Source: Lasiosphaeria ovina (lineage: Eukaryota > Ascomycota > Sordariomycetes > Sordariales > Lasiosphaeriaceae). From it: a stretch of DNA of 64,000 nt. The notes beneath the pieces are model-generated. The model had not been told where the DNA came from and searched no databases. It was given only the letters and a program-made list of their open reading frames with translations. The stretch covers positions 806,001 through 870,000 of the forward strand of contig JAULSN010000011.1 of assembly GCA_033439765.1 (NCBI GenBank). Reading direction: 5' to 3'. The translations under genes were made by a program, and so were the position numbers. This document shows positions 61,957-64,000 of this stretch, piece by piece (within the stretch, counting starts at the first letter, position 1; every line of letters begins with the position of its first letter).

Positions 61957-64000
61957 ATGGCATCCCCGCCGTCTTTTCTTTTGGACAAATGTCCGCTTCT
62001 AGAAGACCCAATCGCTTCTCTAGAGCCCAACACCGACAGCATGAGCGACCTAGAAGTTGAGCGTGTGCTGGCAGGCACAAAGAGCACCATTGAGGCTCTG
62101 TTCAGAGACTACGGTAGCGTCGGGGGCTCGGTTGGCATCGCGAGGAATGGGAAACACACCTTCATCGAATTCGGCTCACAGGATCCCACCACCAACGAGC
62201 CCGTCGACCGCGACACCATCTACCTCATCTCATCCATGGCCAAGCCCTTCACATCCCTGGCCGTGGCAATGTTGGCGAACGACGACAAGATTGACATCAG
62301 CCTCACGAGCCCAGTCAAGAACTTCCTCCCCGAGCTGCAAGGCAACGACTTTCTCGCCCACACCGGCCAGCCCATCACCATCGCGGACCTGCTCAACCAC
62401 CAGTCCGACTTCCTCCGGTGCACAAACCTCTGGGAGAGCCCAAACGGGTTCATCCCGTGGCAAGACGTCGCGCCTCTGCTGTCCCTCTTCCAGACCCTGC
62501 CGAGGAATCCAAAGTTCCGCTACCCCCACTGCTTTCGCCATGCCCGGAACTACTCCAACGAGAGCTACGCCCTGCTCGCCGAGATAGTCGAGAGGCTGAC
62601 GGGGAAGCCGTGGACGCGCTTCATTCGCGACAGGATCCTGCGCCCCCTTGGTCTCACGAGCACTGTCGTCGGCCTGACGGAGTCCGAGCACGCAGAGCGG
62701 GGCCAGCCAGGAAGCAGCAAGATTGCGCTGTCATTTGCAGTTCCCGTCTCCGAAACCCTGAGCAGACTGTCTGCGGCTCACGGAGATGCTGCGGCGTACG
62801 ATGTGGTTCACCCGTGGGTCATCAACAACCTGCCTCAGCTCACAGCCCAACGCGTCTCGCCTTCACAAGCTCGCCACGCCGCTGCCGGAACGCTCAGCTC
62901 GACGCCGATCGGCGCCGCGGCCGGAATCATGTCGTCAGCGCGAGACCTCTTGAAATTCTACGAACACTTCATGGAAGTTTACAACGACGTCGAGAAGGGG
63001 CGAGACCAGGGTCAAGCAGCCACAAACGGAACTGGGCAGCCCACAGACGTGGACAGGATCCGACAAGGCATGGCGACGCTACACGGGCACATCAAGGACA
63101 TGATGGCCGCCGATGAAAGCTGCACGTATGCTGCCGGCTGGTACGTAGTTGGAAAATATCAGCTACGACGTATGAGACGAAACTAATGACACAAACAACG
63201 TTGAATAGGAACACAGTCAACGTGCCCTGGGACCCAAAGTCAGCAACTCGCTGGCCCGGCGCAGACGGCGACAACTCGCGACGTATCGAAAAATCGACCA
63301 GAGAAATGGGGCAGCCGAGCAGCGCCGCCGCGGAAGCGTGGCACTTCCTCCAGCAGCAACACGGCCCCGACACCACAGCACCCACCACCCAAAAAGAAAC
63401 AGAACTGGCCCTGTTCCACGGCGGCAACATGGTCGGCGCGACGTCCTTCTGCCTGCTGCTGCCGGCGCGGCAGGCGGCCGTCGTGGTGCTGTGCAACACG
63501 CGGGGCTTCTTCGTCGACGCGGCCAACCTCGCCGGCATGCTGCTGTCAGAATGCCTGTTCCGCGGCCCCCAGGGGGACGAGATGGCCGCGCTGTGCGCAC
63601 GCACCCGTGCCACTGCTGCGCACCTCGCCGCCAGCTACGTGCGCGACTTGCAGCGCTACGAGCTCGTGCTCGCCCGCGACTATTACAGTCTGCCGGTGCT
63701 TGACGCCAGCAAGAATGGTGGCGACTGTGAATATGCGTCGTGCTGCGGCACGTTTCAGCTCGTGCCGGGCGTCGTGGCGCGCGTCTCCTGGGCTCCTGCT
63801 CCAGCTGGTGCTTCTGCGTCGGAAGCAGGCGACATCGATGGCAATTGCAATGTCAATGGCGGCGCCAACAACAGCGAAACGAGGGGCGGCCGCCGCCAGC
63901 TCACGCTCGCGCTCAACGGCCAGCCGGCGTGGGCGTACCCGCTGCGGCTCAAGACGGGGTGCAGCCCACGCCACAACTCGTGCATCATGACCTTTGCCAT
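61957..64000 (+). CDS. Beta-lactamase-family serine hydrolase (partial, runs off the window)
   Basis: Class C beta-lactamase/penicillin-binding-protein fold (PF00144-like) used in fungi for esterase or amidase reactions. Exon 1 ends at 63140 and exon 2 starts at 63209 (GTACGT donor, AACTAAT branch, AATAG acceptor), joining AAGW to NTVNVPWD in frame. The catalytic SxxK is SMAK (in LISSMAKPFTSLA), the YxN motif is YSN (RNYSNESYALLAEI), and the third motif is FHGGN (H-G-G) in exon 2. The protein begins near residue 1 with MASPPSFLLDK; ATG 61900 is also in frame and MSDLEVERV (62041) is a later alternative. No signal peptide. The C-terminal part (from about 63690) is an extra beta-rich domain, and the stop codon is beyond 64000. 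Confidence 0.88.

Noticed and set aside
1..64000. CRISPR arrays, operons, ribosome binding sites and rRNA genes
   Set aside because: The DNA is eukaryotic (spliced genes, no Shine-Dalgarno pattern). None of the tandem repeats has the repeat-spacer layout of CRISPR, and no rRNA sequence is recognised.

Overview
The window is nuclear DNA of a filamentous ascomycete (Pezizomycotina). Within that group a Sordariomycete fits best, but this is inference from protein families and codon usage, not from a marker gene. The evidence is intron-rich genes with short introns (about 50-110 nt), GT...AG borders and CTAAC/CTGAC branch sites, GC-rich third codon positions, long intergenic spaces, and fungus-restricted families (HeLo domain, fungal APH-like kinases, DUF3716-like Cys-rich protein, cupredoxin-type GPI protein, AIG1-like GTPase). 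Mobile elements and gene relics are frequent, so the region reads as accessory.

Layout. 1-13.9 kb: a peroxisomal amine oxidase (+), an APH-family phosphotransferase (-) with a decayed copy of its 3' end nearby, a frame-broken conserved fungal membrane protein (+), a small membrane protein (+), a solo LTR, an SDR oxidoreductase (-) and a multi-span membrane protein (-). 14-21 kb: a truncated kinase-like gene (-) divergent from a HeLo-domain gene (+) with a frame-shifted kinase-like tail, a Cys-rich zinc-ribbon-like relic, and a P-loop GTPase with coiled coil and an N-glycosylation-rich tail. 21.9-29.3 kb: a Ser/Thr-stalked type I membrane protein (-), a 704-bp inverted-repeat transposon with an 8-bp target duplication, and a C2H2-like/DUF3716-like/cupin-like protein (+). 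29.3-37.7 kb: a second solo LTR, a single-pass receptor-like protein (+), a GPI cupredoxin-like protein (+) and a GNAT acetyltransferase (-). 37.7-47.5 kb: an AT-rich island, a divergent kinase, a gene split by a hAT element, a low-complexity membrane protein and a type II membrane protein. 47.5-64 kb: an epoxide hydrolase (-), an ankyrin protein (-), a young Copia-type LTR element with identical LTRs and intact TSD, and a beta-lactamase-family hydrolase running off the right edge.

How genes may work together. There is no obvious biosynthetic cluster. The catabolic or detoxifying enzymes look independent. Several products (HeLo protein, kinase remnants, membrane GTPase, ankyrin protein with helical N-terminal domain) belong to families linked in fungi to non-self recognition and regulated cell death, and four others are surface proteins. 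An accessory recognition locus is therefore a reasonable hypothesis, but it is only inference. At least seven otherwise coherent reading frames appear to be broken by single missing bases. This is either widespread gene decay or residual assembly error, and it affects how much weight each pseudogene call can bear.
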